Shown here: piece by piece, positions 1 to 8,928 of the stretch
Position numbering within the stretch: the stretch's first letter is position 1
Layout: each line of letters begins with the position of its first letter
DNA from: CBDCGJ01 sp965238305
Lineage (GTDB): Bacteria > Pseudomonadota > Alphaproteobacteria > GCA-2731375
Length of the DNA stretch: 64,000 nt
Assembly (NCBI GenBank): GCA_965238305.1
Contig: CBDEHK010000001.1
Span: 372,001 to 436,000, forward strand
Reading direction: 5' to 3'
The notes under the pieces: model-generated
Databases searched by the model: none
What the model was told of the DNA's origin: nothing
Seen by the model: the letters and a program-made list of their open reading frames with translations, nothing else
Program-made: the position numbers and the translations under genes

Positions 1-647
1 TTCTGTCCGGTTTTTTCCCAATCCGCCAAGAACGCTTCCAAACCTTTGTCGGTCAGCGGATGCTTGGCCAATTGCCGGATCACATTCGCCGGCATCGTCG
101 CGACATCCGCGCCCAAGCGGGCGGACTGCAAAACATGCTCTGTATGACGAATAGAGGCGACCAACACTTCGGTGGTGAATTCGTCATAATTATCATAGAT
201 GTCAACAATATCGGCGATCAATTCCATCCCATCCAGACCAATATCATCGAGGCGTCCGACAAATGGCGAGATGAAAGTGGCGCCGGCTTTAGCTGCCAAC
301 AACGCCTGATTGGCAGAGAAACACAAGGTCACATTGACCATCTTGCCTTGATCCGACAGGGTCCGACAGGCCTTGAGGCCAGCCATGGTCAAGGGAACTT
401 TGATACAAATATTGTCCGCTATTTTGGTCAAACGCGCCGCTTCCGCCAACATCCCATCAGTATCCAAGGCCGTAACTTCGGCACTCACCGGACCTTCGAC
501 GATGTCGCAAATCTCCGCCACGACTTCAAAAAAATCGCGGCCTGTTTTGGCGATCAAAGAGGGGTTGGTTGTAACCCCATCCAACAGCCCAGTTGCCGCC
601 ATATCCCGGATTTCTGCCGTGTCGGCTGTGTCGACAAAAAACTTCAT
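1..647 (-). CDS. tal: Transaldolase, small fructose-6-phosphate-aldolase-like class (3' end cut by window)
   Basis: The enzyme moves a dihydroxyacetone unit between sugar phosphates in the non-oxidative pentose phosphate pathway, in the cytoplasm. About 215 residues are visible and the family is about 217 long, so only the last residues are missing. Seen: N-terminal MKFFVDTADTAEIR, the GVTTNPSLI loop, the KVPLT motif whose Lys83 should form the Schiff base, and a NVTLCFS strand. The ATG at 645-647 is 61 bp from the divergent priA start, so the two genes share a promoter region. Small transaldolases and true fructose-6-phosphate aldolases are hard to separate by eye; transaldolase is the usual activity in this subgroup. 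Confidence 0.92.
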   Translation of the reverse strand, partial: MKFFVDTADTAEIRDMAATGLLDGVTTNPSLIAKTGRDFFEVVAEICDIVEGPVSAEVTALDTDGMLAEAARLTKIADNICIKVPLTMAGLKACRTLSDQGKMVNVTLCFSANQALLAAKAGATFISPFVGRLDDIGLDGMELIADIVDIYDNYDEFTTEVLVASIRHTEHVLQSARLGADVATMPANVIRQLAKHPLTDKGLEAFLADWEKTGQ

Positions 648-708
648 ACGAAAGACCCTTTGTACCGTTACCCTATGATTGATTCGAATCTTGAAAAGAG
701 TTTAACCG

Positions 709-2925
709 ATGGCGGATGCACAAGCCAGCATTTGGGAAGACCGGCGGCAACGTTGTCACGTGTTATTGCCGTTGCCCTTGGGCACCGCCTATGATTATGC
801 CATACCAAGCGAAATGCCGGTGGAAGTCGGCAGTTTTGTCCGCGTACCGCTTGGCAATCGTATGGTCAACGGGGTGATTTGGGGATTAGGCAGCGCCGAT
901 CCCGAAAATGCCGTCGGCGACAATCGGCTGCGCGATATCGCCGACGATCATCCGGTGCCTCCGATGCCTGAAGTTACGCGCCAGTTCGTCGAATGGGTGG
1001 CGAATTACACCTGCAACGATGTCGGTTCGGTCTTGCGGATGGCGATGAGTGCGCCTGCCGCCCTGGAAGTGCCGAAACCGCGGCTTGCGTTCGAACTTTC
1101 CGGTCCCCCGCCTGATCGCATGACCCCGGCGCGTAGCCGGGTGATCGATTTATTGGCGGCACAACCGTCCCCGACCCCCCTGTCGATGGCAGAAATCACC
1201 ACCCATGCCGGCGTCGGCAATAGCGTGGTTCGTGGCCTTCTGAGCGCCGGCACCATTGCCGAAGTGTTCTTGAGTGGCGAAGCGGCTTATCCCCGCCCCG
1301 ACCCAAACTGCAAAGGCCCCATATTAACCGCCGATCAATCGTCGGTCGCGGAAGCTTTGGTCAAAGAGGTCAATAAAGGCGGATACAAAGCCGCCCTCAT
1401 TGACGGTGTTACTGGGGCCGGCAAAACCGAAGTTTATTTCGAAGCCGTCGGCGAAGCGCTGCGGCAAAACAAACAAGTAGCGGTCTTGTTGCCGGAAATT
1501 TCATTGACCTCGCAATGGCTTACACGTTTTGAGGATCGCTTCGGTGTGGCCCCGACGCTTTGGCATTCAGAACTGAAAACGGCGGAACGCCGACGCAACT
1601 GGCGGGCCATTGCCGATGGCCGAGCTCGCGTCGTGGTCGGCGCCCGCTCCGCTTTATTCCTGCCCTATAATGCCTTGGGCCTGATCGTCGTCGACGAAGA
1701 ACATGATCGCGCCTTCAAGCAGGAAGATGGGGTTATTTATCATGCCCGTGACATGGCCGTGGCCCGTGCCTCCCTCGCGGATATTCCAATTATTCTCGCC
1801 TCGGCCACCCCCAGCCTGGAAAGCTTGATGAATGCAGAGCGCGGCCGCTATGACATACACCGGCTCAGCAAGCGGGTCGGCGGCGCCGAGTTACCGGATA
1901 TCGAAGCCATCGACATGCGCGTTGCTCCGCCGTTGCGGGGCGAATGGCTGTCGCCCATCCTCATCGAGGCGGTCAGCGAACGGTTGGAGAAACAGGAGCA
2001 ATCCCTGCTGTTCCTGAACCGCCGGGGATACGCGCCATTGACCCTATGCCGAACCTGTGGGCATCGTTTGGAATGCCCTCATTGCAGCGCCTGGCTGGTC
2101 GAACATCGGTTTCATGGCCGACTGCAATGTCACCATTGCGGTTTCTCCATGCGCCAACCCGATACCTGCCCAGAATGCGAATCGGAAGCGTCCTTAGTCG
2201 CCTGCGGCCCTGGTGTCGAGCGCTTGTTGGAGGAAGTCGGCGTGCATTGGCCCGACGCCCGGGCCATGGTGATCGCCAGCGACACGGTCTACAAACCGGC
2301 GATGGTGGTCGAAGCCATCCGCCGGATCAAGGATCACGAAGTCGATTTGATCATCGGCACCCAGATCATCGCCAAGGGTCATCATTTCCCGCTTTTGACC
2401 CTGGTCGGTGTGGTTGATGCCGATCTTGGTTTGAATGGCGGCGATTTGCGGGCCGCAGAATTGACCTTTCAACTTCTGTCACAAGTTTCCGGACGGGCGG
2501 GACGGGCGGAAAAACCAGGCCAAGCCATGTTGCAGACCCATATGCCGGAACATCCGGTGATGCAGGCCATGGTCTCCGGCGATCGCGATCGCTTCCTGGC
2601 CCAAGAGCAGGAAGCCCGAAAGCTGCAAGGGCTGCCTCCATTTGGGCGTTTGCTGGCATTAATCATCTCCGGGCCGGACGAAGCACTGGTGCAGGAGACG
2701 GCAAACCGGTTCGCCCGCCAGGCACCGCGAAATTCAGCGGTCAATGTCCTTGGCCCGGCGCCCGCACCCTTAACCTTGTTAAGAGGTCGGTTTCGCTATC
2801 GCTTGTTAATGAAAGCAACGCGTTCGACCGATATTTCCGCGTTGGCGCGGCAATGGCGGGCAAGCGTCGACGTCCCCAACAATATCAGGGTTGCGGTTGA
2901 TATCGATCCCTATAGCTTCCTTTAA
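709..2925 (+). CDS. priA: Primosomal replication protein N' (PriA helicase)
   Basis: PriA is a 3'-5' superfamily 2 helicase that recognises abandoned replication forks and reloads the replisome. The 738-residue length is normal. Seen in order: an N-terminal DNA-binding region, Walker A GVTGAGKTEVY, the Walker B box DEEH, then two clusters of paired cysteines (CRTC, CPHC, CHHC, CPEC) forming the zinc domain, then helicase motifs such as GTQIIAKGHHFP and SGRAGRAE. The ATG at 709 fits the family N terminus. It is divergent from the transaldolase gene. No second primosome gene is nearby. Confidence 0.97.
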   Translation: MADAQASIWEDRRQRCHVLLPLPLGTAYDYAIPSEMPVEVGSFVRVPLGNRMVNGVIWGLGSADPENAVGDNRLRDIADDHPVPPMPEVTRQFVEWVANYTCNDVGSVLRMAMSAPAALEVPKPRLAFELSGPPPDRMTPARSRVIDLLAAQPSPTPLSMAEITTHAGVGNSVVRGLLSAGTIAEVFLSGEAAYPRPDPNCKGPILTADQSSVAEALVKEVNKGGYKAALIDGVTGAGKTEVYFEAVGEALRQNKQVAVLLPEISLTSQWLTRFEDRFGVAPTLWHSELKTAERRRNWRAIADGRARVVVGARSALFLPYNALGLIVVDEEHDRAFKQEDGVIYHARDMAVARASLADIPIILASATPSLESLMNAERGRYDIHRLSKRVGGAELPDIEAIDMRVAPPLRGEWLSPILIEAVSERLEKQEQSLLFLNRRGYAPLTLCRTCGHRLECPHCSAWLVEHRFHGRLQCHHCGFSMRQPDTCPECESEASLVACGPGVERLLEEVGVHWPDARAMVIASDTVYKPAMVVEAIRRIKDHEVDLIIGTQIIAKGHHFPLLTLVGVVDADLGLNGGDLRAAELTFQLLSQVSGRAGRAEKPGQAMLQTHMPEHPVMQAMVSGDRDRFLAQEQEARKLQGLPPFGRLLALIISGPDEALVQETANRFARQAPRNSAVNVLGPAPAPLTLLRGRFRYRLLMKATRSTDISALARQWRASVDVPNNIRVAVDIDPYSFL

Positions 2926-3089
2926 TCAACTGTTGCGTACTATTTCAATTACGTCTCACGTATTCGTCAGGCCAGTTGATTGGTGTTTTTGGTCCTAAAA
3001 GCGCAAGTCTAAAATGTTGGTAGACCGGGGAACAAAATTGGCCTGGCAACACTATTAAAACAATCACAACAAATAAGAGGCGAACTCGA

Positions 3090-3494
3090 ATGTTGAACAA
3101 AAAAACCATTGCGGTTGCGGCCCTTTTGACGATGGCTGCCGCCGCCCCGCTGCCGATGGCTTATGCCAGTTGCGCGCCCAAAGGCTGCGGTGCCAAAAAA
3201 TCCTGCAATGCCAATCCGTGCGCAACAACGAAAAAAGGCTGTGGCGCCTGCAATCCAAGCGCAACGGCGAAAAAGAAGTGCAACCCCTGTAATCCGTGCG
3301 CAACAACGAAAAAGGGTTGTGGCGCCTGTAATCCGTGTGCAACGGCGAAAAAGAAGTGCAACCCCTGCAATCCGTGCGCAACAACGAAAAAGGGTTGTGG
3401 TGCCTGTAATCCATGCGCAACGGCGAAAAAATGCAACCCCTGCAATCCGTGCGCGACGAAGAAAAAATGCAATCCTTGCAAACCTAAGTCCTAA
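3090..3494 (+). CDS. Secreted Cys-rich repetitive protein (putative metal-binding)
   Basis: A 134-residue protein of unknown function. Seen: a Lys-rich start and hydrophobic core followed by AYA-S, a good signal peptidase I site near residue 27, then about 107 mature residues with 23 Cys and many Lys, Asn and Pro. The mature part is built from a 26-residue unit starting NPCATTKKGCGAC, present about 3.5 times. There are no aromatic residues after the signal peptide. AGAGG lies just before the ATG. It stands alone, followed by a hairpin terminator. The composition suggests an exported thiol-rich metal-binding or redox-buffering peptide; this is inference. All reading frames across the repeat are open because the unit is a multiple of three; only this frame has a signal peptide and ribosome-binding site. 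Confidence 0.75.
   Translation: MLNKKTIAVAALLTMAAAAPLPMAYASCAPKGCGAKKSCNANPCATTKKGCGACNPSATAKKKCNPCNPCATTKKGCGACNPCATAKKKCNPCNPCATTKKGCGACNPCATAKKCNPCNPCATKKKCNPCKPKS
3213..3479 (+). repeat. Tandem 78-bp coding repeat (3.5 copies)
   Basis: Copies start at 3213, 3291, 3369 (75 bp, one Lys codon lost) and 3444 (36 bp partial). The copies are nearly identical at the DNA level, which points to recent expansion by slippage or unequal recombination. The repeat lies inside the Cys-rich protein gene. Confidence 0.9.
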
Positions 3495-3552
3495 TCCCGA
3501 CTTCCTCCATCGATTTGGGACATACCAAGACAATATTGGCCAAGTCGATTTC

Positions 3553-3585
3553 GGGCTCGCGCCGGCACAGCGCGGGCCCATTTTC
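3553..3585 (+). terminator. Hairpin terminator after the Cys-rich gene
   Basis: A 10-bp stem (3553-3562 with 3570-3579, one U-G pair) with a 7-nt loop, followed by ATTTTC. It lies 58 bp after the stop codon. Confidence 0.6.
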
Positions 3586-3672
3586 ATAACCTCGCTCTTT
3601 TCCGTGGCCGTCACCGATCAGACCGCGTAATCTGCCGCCCTTATTGGTTGCTTATTTGTGGGTTTGAGATTG

Positions 3673-4653
3673 ATGCGAATTGTTATTTATGGAGCCGGCG
3701 CCATTGGCGGGGTGATTGGCGCCGAACTGTTTGAAGCCGGGCATGAGGTTTTGCTGATTGCCCGCGGCGCGCATTTTGCCGCCATCAAAGAAAACGGGCT
3801 CCATTATCAAACGCCAAAAAAGTCGACCGTTCTTGCGATTCCGGTCGCAGCGCATCCGAATGAAGTTACTTTTGGAACCGATGACGTTGTTTTTTTATGC
3901 ATGAAATCACAACATACGACAGCCGCATTACAAGATCTACGCGCCGCCGCCGGCGACCAGATCCCCGTAATCTGCTGCCAAAACAGCGTTGCCAACGAAC
4001 GCATGGCGGCAAGGTTGTTTGCCCATGTCTATGCCATGTTGGTATATTTGCCGGCGGAAGCCCTGGAACCGGGAAAAGTCGTCACTCACGCGGCTAACAA
4101 AATTGGCGTGCTGGATGCCGGTTGTTATCCAAGCGGTGTCGACGAACTGATTACCGATGTCACGGCTACGTTGGAAAGCGCAAATTTTAGCGCCCAACCA
4201 ACTGAACAAGTGATGCGATTTAAGTATGCCAAGATGTTGACCAATCTATCGAACGCCTTGAACGCCGCCTGTCCGTCAAGTGACCAAGCGAAATCAATTC
4301 GCAAAATACTTCGCACTGAAGGTGAAGCAAGCTTAACGGCCGCTGGTATCGATTTCGCCAGTCGGACGGAAGAGGCGGCAAGGCGTGGCGATCTGATGAA
4401 ATTCGGCGAAGTTGATGGGCATCCGCGCGGCGGCGGCTCGTCGTGGCAAAGCATCATGCGCGGCACTGGCGATATTGAAACCGATTATCTGAATGGCGAA
4501 ATCGCCCTCTTGGGTCGGCAGTTTGGCGTCCCAACACCGGCGAATATGGTCCTGCAACGCACCGCCAATCAACTTGCCCGCCAGCAAGGTACGGCGCAAA
4601 GTATCGCCGCCGGTATTTTGCTGGATGAAATCGAAGCCCTGTCGGGCACGTAA
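3673..4653 (+). CDS. Ketopantoate reductase (ApbA/PanE) family protein
   Basis: A 326-residue NADPH-dependent reductase of the ApbA/PanE fold. Seen: N-terminal Rossmann motif GAGAIGGVIGAEL, then the C-terminal helical domain with KYAKMLTNLSNAL, where the family's catalytic Lys sits, and HPRGGGSSWQS near the end, the family's substrate loop. The ATG at 3673 places the Rossmann strand at the very N terminus, so I prefer it to an upstream start. A 44-residue gene and an amidohydrolase follow on the same strand. A second relative lies at 12288-13355. Many such proteins are not the pantothenate enzyme, so panE is not assigned. Confidence 0.85.
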   Translation: MRIVIYGAGAIGGVIGAELFEAGHEVLLIARGAHFAAIKENGLHYQTPKKSTVLAIPVAAHPNEVTFGTDDVVFLCMKSQHTTAALQDLRAAAGDQIPVICCQNSVANERMAARLFAHVYAMLVYLPAEALEPGKVVTHAANKIGVLDAGCYPSGVDELITDVTATLESANFSAQPTEQVMRFKYAKMLTNLSNALNAACPSSDQAKSIRKILRTEGEASLTAAGIDFASRTEEAARRGDLMKFGEVDGHPRGGGSSWQSIMRGTGDIETDYLNGEIALLGRQFGVPTPANMVLQRTANQLARQQGTAQSIAAGILLDEIEALSGT

Positions 4654-4716
4654 TATCATCTGGCCAAGAAATGCGTTAGGCTGAACACCGCAAACCAAAG
4701 ATTATCGAGGATAAGT

Positions 4717-4851
4717 ATGCCCGATACCATCGATTACCCCGAAGGCGCCCGATTTATCCGCATCACCGGTACGGATATCGACGATTTGCCGATCCGGCTG
4801 TTCAAAGATGTGGATGTGCGAAAGACCATCGAAAAATATCTAGGGGCCTGA
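4717..4851 (+). CDS. Small conserved-looking protein upstream of amidohydrolase
   Basis: A 44-residue gene, MPDTIDYPEGARFI to EKYLGA, with a strong CGAGGA site six bases before its ATG. It is acidic at the start and charged at the end, with no membrane segment or signal peptide. Its last codons carry the AGGGG that serves as ribosome-binding site for the next gene, whose TTG lies one base after this stop. Translation of the two is therefore probably coupled. No function is recognised. It may be a small partner or subunit of the amidohydrolase; this is inference from spacing. Confidence 0.65.
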   Translation: MPDTIDYPEGARFIRITGTDIDDLPIRLFKDVDVRKTIEKYLGA

Positions 4852-4852
4852 T

Positions 4853-5854
4853 TTGGTTGTCGATTTCCACACCCACTGGGTGCCGCCGGCACTTGCAGAT
4901 TGTCTTCGCCAACGCAAGATCGCGCCATGGATAGAAACCCAAGGGGATGGCAGCGAACGCCTGCATATGCCGGTCGGTGTCTTGCCTTATGATGAAAGTT
5001 ATAGCGATATCCAGGCCCGCCTTCGTTTCATGGACGAACATCGGATCGCGACCCAGGTGCTGTCTTTTCCTGGGCTATTTGGTTTGGATACACGACCGGC
5101 TGCGGAAGCCATGCCGCTGTTGGAACTTTACAACGATGCCACCGCCGCCGTGGTGAAGGCGTATCCGGGGCGCTTCATCGGCCTAGCTTCCCTGCCGCTT
5201 GCGGATCTGGATTTGGCAGCGCAGGTTTATCGCCGGGCGCGCCGGGACCTGGGTATGTCAGGCGCAATTCTGTCGAACAATTTTTTCACATCGCTTCAGC
5301 ACGCGGCGTTATTGCGACCGCTGCTGACCGCTGCGAATGACGAAGGTGGACATATCTTTATCCACCCGGGCCGCCGCCCGGACGAAGTCGAAGCCATGGA
5401 TGCCGCCGGTACCGATCGATACGTCGACAATATTATGGCCCGGCGCCAGCTAGAAATTCAGCACGATGTCGCCCAAGCGATGGTGACTTTGTTGTGGGGC
5501 GATCTACTGGATGGGCTGAACGATATCACCCTGCATATCGCCAATATCGGCGGCACCTTACCGCTGGTGATCGAGCGCATGGATCAGAACGTCAAATTAC
5601 GCGCGCCGGAGCCGATCTTGCCGTCGGCGCGATTACGGAATAGCCAAATCTATGTCGATTGCTCATCCATGGGTCCCGACGCTATCACCGCGGCAGTACG
5701 TTGTTATGGCGCCGACGGGGTGCTCTTCGGCAGCGACTGCCCGATCTACCGCAGCGATTGGACCCTGGCGGCGGTGCACGACGCCGCAATTTCAACGGCG
5801 GACAAACAACTATTGTTGAATGGGAACGCGGAGATATTGCAGAAGGCCTGGTAA
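4853..5854 (+). CDS. Amidohydrolase family protein (ACMSD/decarboxylase-like)
   Basis: A 333-residue metal-dependent amidohydrolase of the Amidohydro_2 (ACMSD-like) group, which decarboxylates or hydrolyses cyclic and aromatic acids. Seen: DFHTHW at the N terminus (metal HxH), IFIHPGRR in the middle (metal His), and LFGSDCPIY near the end (metal or catalytic Asp). The start is a TTG preceded by AGGGG seven bases upstream. No ATG gives a complete HxH motif. It is coupled to the 44-residue gene upstream and ends 7 bp from the convergent choV stop. The substrate is unknown. Confidence 0.88.
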   Translation: MVVDFHTHWVPPALADCLRQRKIAPWIETQGDGSERLHMPVGVLPYDESYSDIQARLRFMDEHRIATQVLSFPGLFGLDTRPAAEAMPLLELYNDATAAVVKAYPGRFIGLASLPLADLDLAAQVYRRARRDLGMSGAILSNNFFTSLQHAALLRPLLTAANDEGGHIFIHPGRRPDEVEAMDAAGTDRYVDNIMARRQLEIQHDVAQAMVTLLWGDLLDGLNDITLHIANIGGTLPLVIERMDQNVKLRAPEPILPSARLRNSQIYVDCSSMGPDAITAAVRCYGADGVLFGSDCPIYRSDWTLAAVHDAAISTADKQLLLNGNAEILQKAW

Positions 5855-5861
5855 GCCCAAA

Positions 5862-7037
5862 TTAATCAGCTGCGCTATCGCCGGCCTTTGTTTGCCGCAG
5901 GATCGCATCGTAAATCTCATAATCACCGATACACCCGACCATCTGTCCGTCGGCCAGCAAAATCACCGGCACCATCGTGCGGTGATGAATTTCGATAATT
6001 TGCCGCAGACTGAGCTCGGTTGGCACCGCGACCAGAGTACCCGACGTGATGCTGTTCAAATCGCTGTCACCATCTAGGTAAGGTAGCGCCTCAACTGGTC
6101 TACTCTTGTCATCGAGGGTGATGGTGCGATCGCCATGCTCGTCCAGCCGCACCTGGTTGCCTTGACGCTGCAAGTCCGCAAGCGGGGTCATCAACGTACC
6201 GGCCCGCAAGACGTTTAGCGGGTTCATATGGGCGACAAATTCAGCCACATATTCATTGGCCGGGTTCTGGACGATTTCTTCCGGCGTCCCATATTGCACA
6301 ATCCGCCCGGCCTCCATGATCGCGATGTGACTGCCGATTTTTAGCGCTTCGTCCAGATCATGACTGACAAAGATGATGGTTTTACGCAGACTACGTTGCA
6401 ATTCCAGCAACTCATCCTGCAGATAATTTCGGATCAGCGGATCAAGAGCTGAAAACGGCTCATCCATCAGCAGGATATCCGCATCGGTCGCGAAAGCCCG
6501 CGCTAGCCCTACCCGTTGCTGCATCCCGCCGGAAAGCTCATGGCTGTATTTGTCCCGCCATTCGGTCAATTGTACCATCGCCAATTTTTCGTCGACGATG
6601 GTCTTGCGCGCTGTTTTCGAAAGACCGCGCAGCTCCAGCCCGAAACCGACATTTTCTTCCACGGTACGCCATGGCAGCAAGGCAAATTGTTGAAATACCA
6701 TGGCCACGCGTTCCATGCGCATGCGCCGCAAGGTCGTTGCATCGCAGGTCGCGACATCCACTTGATTACTACCGTCATGGACCAAGACCCGGCCGCGGCT
6801 AACTTTGTTTAGACCGTTAACGGCGCGCAGCAAGGTCGATTTTCCGGATCCGGAAAGGCCCATTAGGACGCAAATTTCCCCTTCCTCAATCTGTAAATTG
6901 GCCGCCGCGACGCCGATCACCGCGTCTGTTTGTTCAAGTATTTCAGCCCGGCCCAAGCCGTTGTCGAGTAGCTTCAAGGCTTCGCTTTGACGCTCGCCAA
7001 AGACAATATCGACATTATCAAATTGTACCGCCGCCAT
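5862..7037 (-). CDS. choV: Choline/betaine ABC transporter, ATP-binding protein ChoV
   Basis: The ATPase of a choline (or glycine betaine) importer of the ProU/OpuA type, 391 residues. Seen: Walker A GLSGSGKST, signature LSGGMQQR, Walker B ILLMDEPFSALD and H-loop FVSHD, then a C-terminal extension after residue 270 with a CBS-like segment (TMVPVILLADGQMVG). In this family such CBS regions sense ionic strength. Last gene of choXWV, 3 bp after choW. The N terminus has a family-type extension ahead of Walker A. Confidence 0.92.
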   Translation of the reverse strand: MAAVQFDNVDIVFGERQSEALKLLDNGLGRAEILEQTDAVIGVAAANLQIEEGEICVLMGLSGSGKSTLLRAVNGLNKVSRGRVLVHDGSNQVDVATCDATTLRRMRMERVAMVFQQFALLPWRTVEENVGFGLELRGLSKTARKTIVDEKLAMVQLTEWRDKYSHELSGGMQQRVGLARAFATDADILLMDEPFSALDPLIRNYLQDELLELQRSLRKTIIFVSHDLDEALKIGSHIAIMEAGRIVQYGTPEEIVQNPANEYVAEFVAHMNPLNVLRAGTLMTPLADLQRQGNQVRLDEHGDRTITLDDKSRPVEALPYLDGDSDLNSITSGTLVAVPTELSLRQIIEIHHRTMVPVILLADGQMVGCIGDYEIYDAILRQTKAGDSAAD

Positions 7038-7040
7038 GAC

Positions 7041-7889
7041 CTAACTCCGGTCCGTTGGGTCACGCTGTTTGCAGACCCGATCAAGCAAGATAGCGACAAT
7101 CACGATGGCCAGACCGGCTTCGAAACCCTTGGCGATATTCACCGTGTTCAGGGCACGTAGGACCGGTACACCCAATCCAGGTGCGCCGACCATGGCGGCA
7201 ATCACCACCATCGAAAGCGACAACATGATGCATTGGGTGATGCCCGCCATGATCGTCGGCATGGCATGCGGCAGTTCCACTTTCCACAAGAGCTGTCGTT
7301 TTGTCGCACCGAAACTTTCGCCGGCTTCTTTTAAGGCGGTCGGGACCCCGGAAATGCCTAGATAGGTCAGGCGCACCGGTGCCGGGACAGCAAAAATCAC
7401 CGTTGAAATCAAACCCGGGACCACGCCCAGACCGAACATGATCATGGTCGGGATTAAATAGACAAAGGTGGGGATCGTCTGCATCAAGTCCAAGATCGGG
7501 CGCAGCCAGACATAAAGGCGTGGGCGATGGGCCGCAGCAATCCCCAACGGCACGCCGACAATCACACAAACCAGCGTCGCAAAGATGATCAGACCGAAGG
7601 TTCGAATGGTTTCTTCCCAATAACCCAGATTGATCACCAGCAATAATGATACGGCGATCAATGCGGCCAATTTCCAGGATCGATGCAGCCAGAAAGCAAG
7701 ACCCGCAAATATCGCCATTAACAGCAGCGGCGGGCACCAAAGCATCGTATCGACGAAGCCTTCGAGCAGAAATTTCAGGCCATCGGAAAAACCGTCAAAA
7801 AACCAGGCCCCGTGGTCGAGAAGAAAATCAACGAATGATTTGATCCATTTCCCCAACGGAATCTTGTTGTCAGTTAGCCAATCCAGCAT
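7041..7889 (-). CDS. choW: Choline/betaine ABC transporter, permease ChoW
   Basis: A 282-residue inner-membrane permease with about six transmembrane helices and the EAA-type cytoplasmic loop (LKEAGESFGATKRQLLWKV) that docks on ChoV. The ATG at 7889 is chosen because AGGGGAGG lies six bases before it. An upstream ATG at 7916 would add nine charged residues without a better site. It sits between choX and choV; a hairpin in the choX-choW gap may lower expression relative to the binding protein. Confidence 0.92.
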   Translation of the reverse strand: MLDWLTDNKIPLGKWIKSFVDFLLDHGAWFFDGFSDGLKFLLEGFVDTMLWCPPLLLMAIFAGLAFWLHRSWKLAALIAVSLLLVINLGYWEETIRTFGLIIFATLVCVIVGVPLGIAAAHRPRLYVWLRPILDLMQTIPTFVYLIPTMIMFGLGVVPGLISTVIFAVPAPVRLTYLGISGVPTALKEAGESFGATKRQLLWKVELPHAMPTIMAGITQCIMLSLSMVVIAAMVGAPGLGVPVLRALNTVNIAKGFEAGLAIVIVAILLDRVCKQRDPTDRS

Positions 7890-7924
7890 CTCACGCCTCC
7901 CCTTTTCAGGCAGCATAAACGCAA

Positions 7925-7949
7925 ACGGCCGGGCGTAAAGCCCGGCCGT
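7925..7949 (-). terminator. Intra-operon hairpin between choX and choW
   Basis: A perfect 10-bp GC-rich stem (7925-7934 with 7940-7949) and a 5-nt loop between choX and choW, followed on the coding strand by TTTGCGTTT. It is likely an attenuator or mRNA 3'-end stabiliser that gives more binding protein than permease, as is common in ABC importer operons. Confidence 0.5.
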
Positions 7950-7968
7950 GCATTAAACACAGTAGATA

Positions 7969-8928
7969 TTAGAGGCCCAGATGTTTTTTCACTGCCGCCG
8001 CGCCATCGCTACCGCTAAGGGTAGACACACCGGCAACCCAAGCCTGTGCGACATCCGGGTGTTTTTTCAACCACGCCGCCGCGGCTTTTTCCGGATCGAC
8101 GCCATCGTCCAAAATCGCCCCCATGATTTCGTTTTCCATGGCTAGGGTAAATTTCAGGTTACCCAGCAGTTTGCCGACGTTTGGGCAAGCCGCGCTATAG
8201 CCCTTGCGGGTGTTGGTAAAGACTTCGGCACCACCGAAATTCGGGCCAAAATAATCATCGCCACCTGACAAATAGGTCAATTTGAAGTTGGCATTCATCG
8301 GATGCGGCTCCCATCCTAAAAAGACAATCCATTCTTTCTTGCGATTGGAGCGGGCAACCTGCGCCAACATGCCCTGTTCGCTACTTTCGACGACTTCAAA
8401 ACCCTTTAGGTCGAAGGCGTTTTTATCGATCATATCCTGGATCAGGCGATTGCCGTCATTGCCAGGCTCGATGCCGTAGATCTTGCCACTTAACTGATCA
8501 CGATGTTTGGCAATATCGGCGAAACTTTTGATCCCACCGGCGGCCGCCAATCCGTTGACAGCAAGGGTATATTTTGCCCCAGCCAGGTTCATGCCTGTGG
8601 TTTCAACTGAACCTTCTTCGCGATATTTCTTGATATCGCCTTCCATAGTCGGCATCCAATTGCCAAGGAAGATATCGATGTCGCCATTTTTCAGGCTCGC
8701 ATAGGTGACCGGAACGGACAGCACGGTGGCGCTTGGTGCATAACCGAGGCCTTTCAATACCACGGAGGTTGCCGCAGTCGTCGCGGTGATATCGGTCCAG
8801 CCGACGTCGGAAAATCGAACCGCTTTGCAACTGGCTGGGTCGGCCGCCTGAGCGGCCGCCGCCAAAGCCGAAAGACCCGCCGCAAGAACCAGCGCTGTGA
8901 AACGAATTGGATGATTGGAAAACTGCAT
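7969..8928 (-). CDS. choX: Choline-binding periplasmic protein ChoX
   Basis: The substrate-binding protein of the choline importer, 319 residues. Seen: a signal peptide ending AAAAQAA near residue 28, then segments matching the known aromatic box of ChoX: DVGWTDIT, LGNWMPTME, KYTLAV and FLGWEPHPMN. These supply the Trp and Tyr residues that hold the trimethylammonium group. The box agrees with choline or acetylcholine more than with proline betaine. First gene of choXWV, divergent from betI with a BetI-type operator between, so induction by choline is likely. Confidence 0.93.
   Translation of the reverse strand: MQFSNHPIRFTALVLAAGLSALAAAAQAADPASCKAVRFSDVGWTDITATTAATSVVLKGLGYAPSATVLSVPVTYASLKNGDIDIFLGNWMPTMEGDIKKYREEGSVETTGMNLAGAKYTLAVNGLAAAGGIKSFADIAKHRDQLSGKIYGIEPGNDGNRLIQDMIDKNAFDLKGFEVVESSEQGMLAQVARSNRKKEWIVFLGWEPHPMNANFKLTYLSGGDDYFGPNFGGAEVFTNTRKGYSAACPNVGKLLGNLKFTLAMENEIMGAILDDGVDPEKAAAAWLKKHPDVAQAWVAGVSTLSGSDGAAAVKKHLGL

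Noticed and set aside
3213..3479. CRISPR-like array
   Set aside because: The repeats are contiguous, without unique spacers, and code for a periodic protein.
3009..3630. Other long open frames on both strands over the Cys-rich gene
   Set aside because: They arise because the 78-bp repeat is a multiple of three, so a frame that is open once stays open. None has a signal peptide or ribosome-binding site as good as the chosen frame.
3673..4653. Assignment as panE of pantothenate synthesis
   Set aside because: There are two ApbA/PanE-type genes in the window, both in apparent catabolic settings, and no other pan genes.
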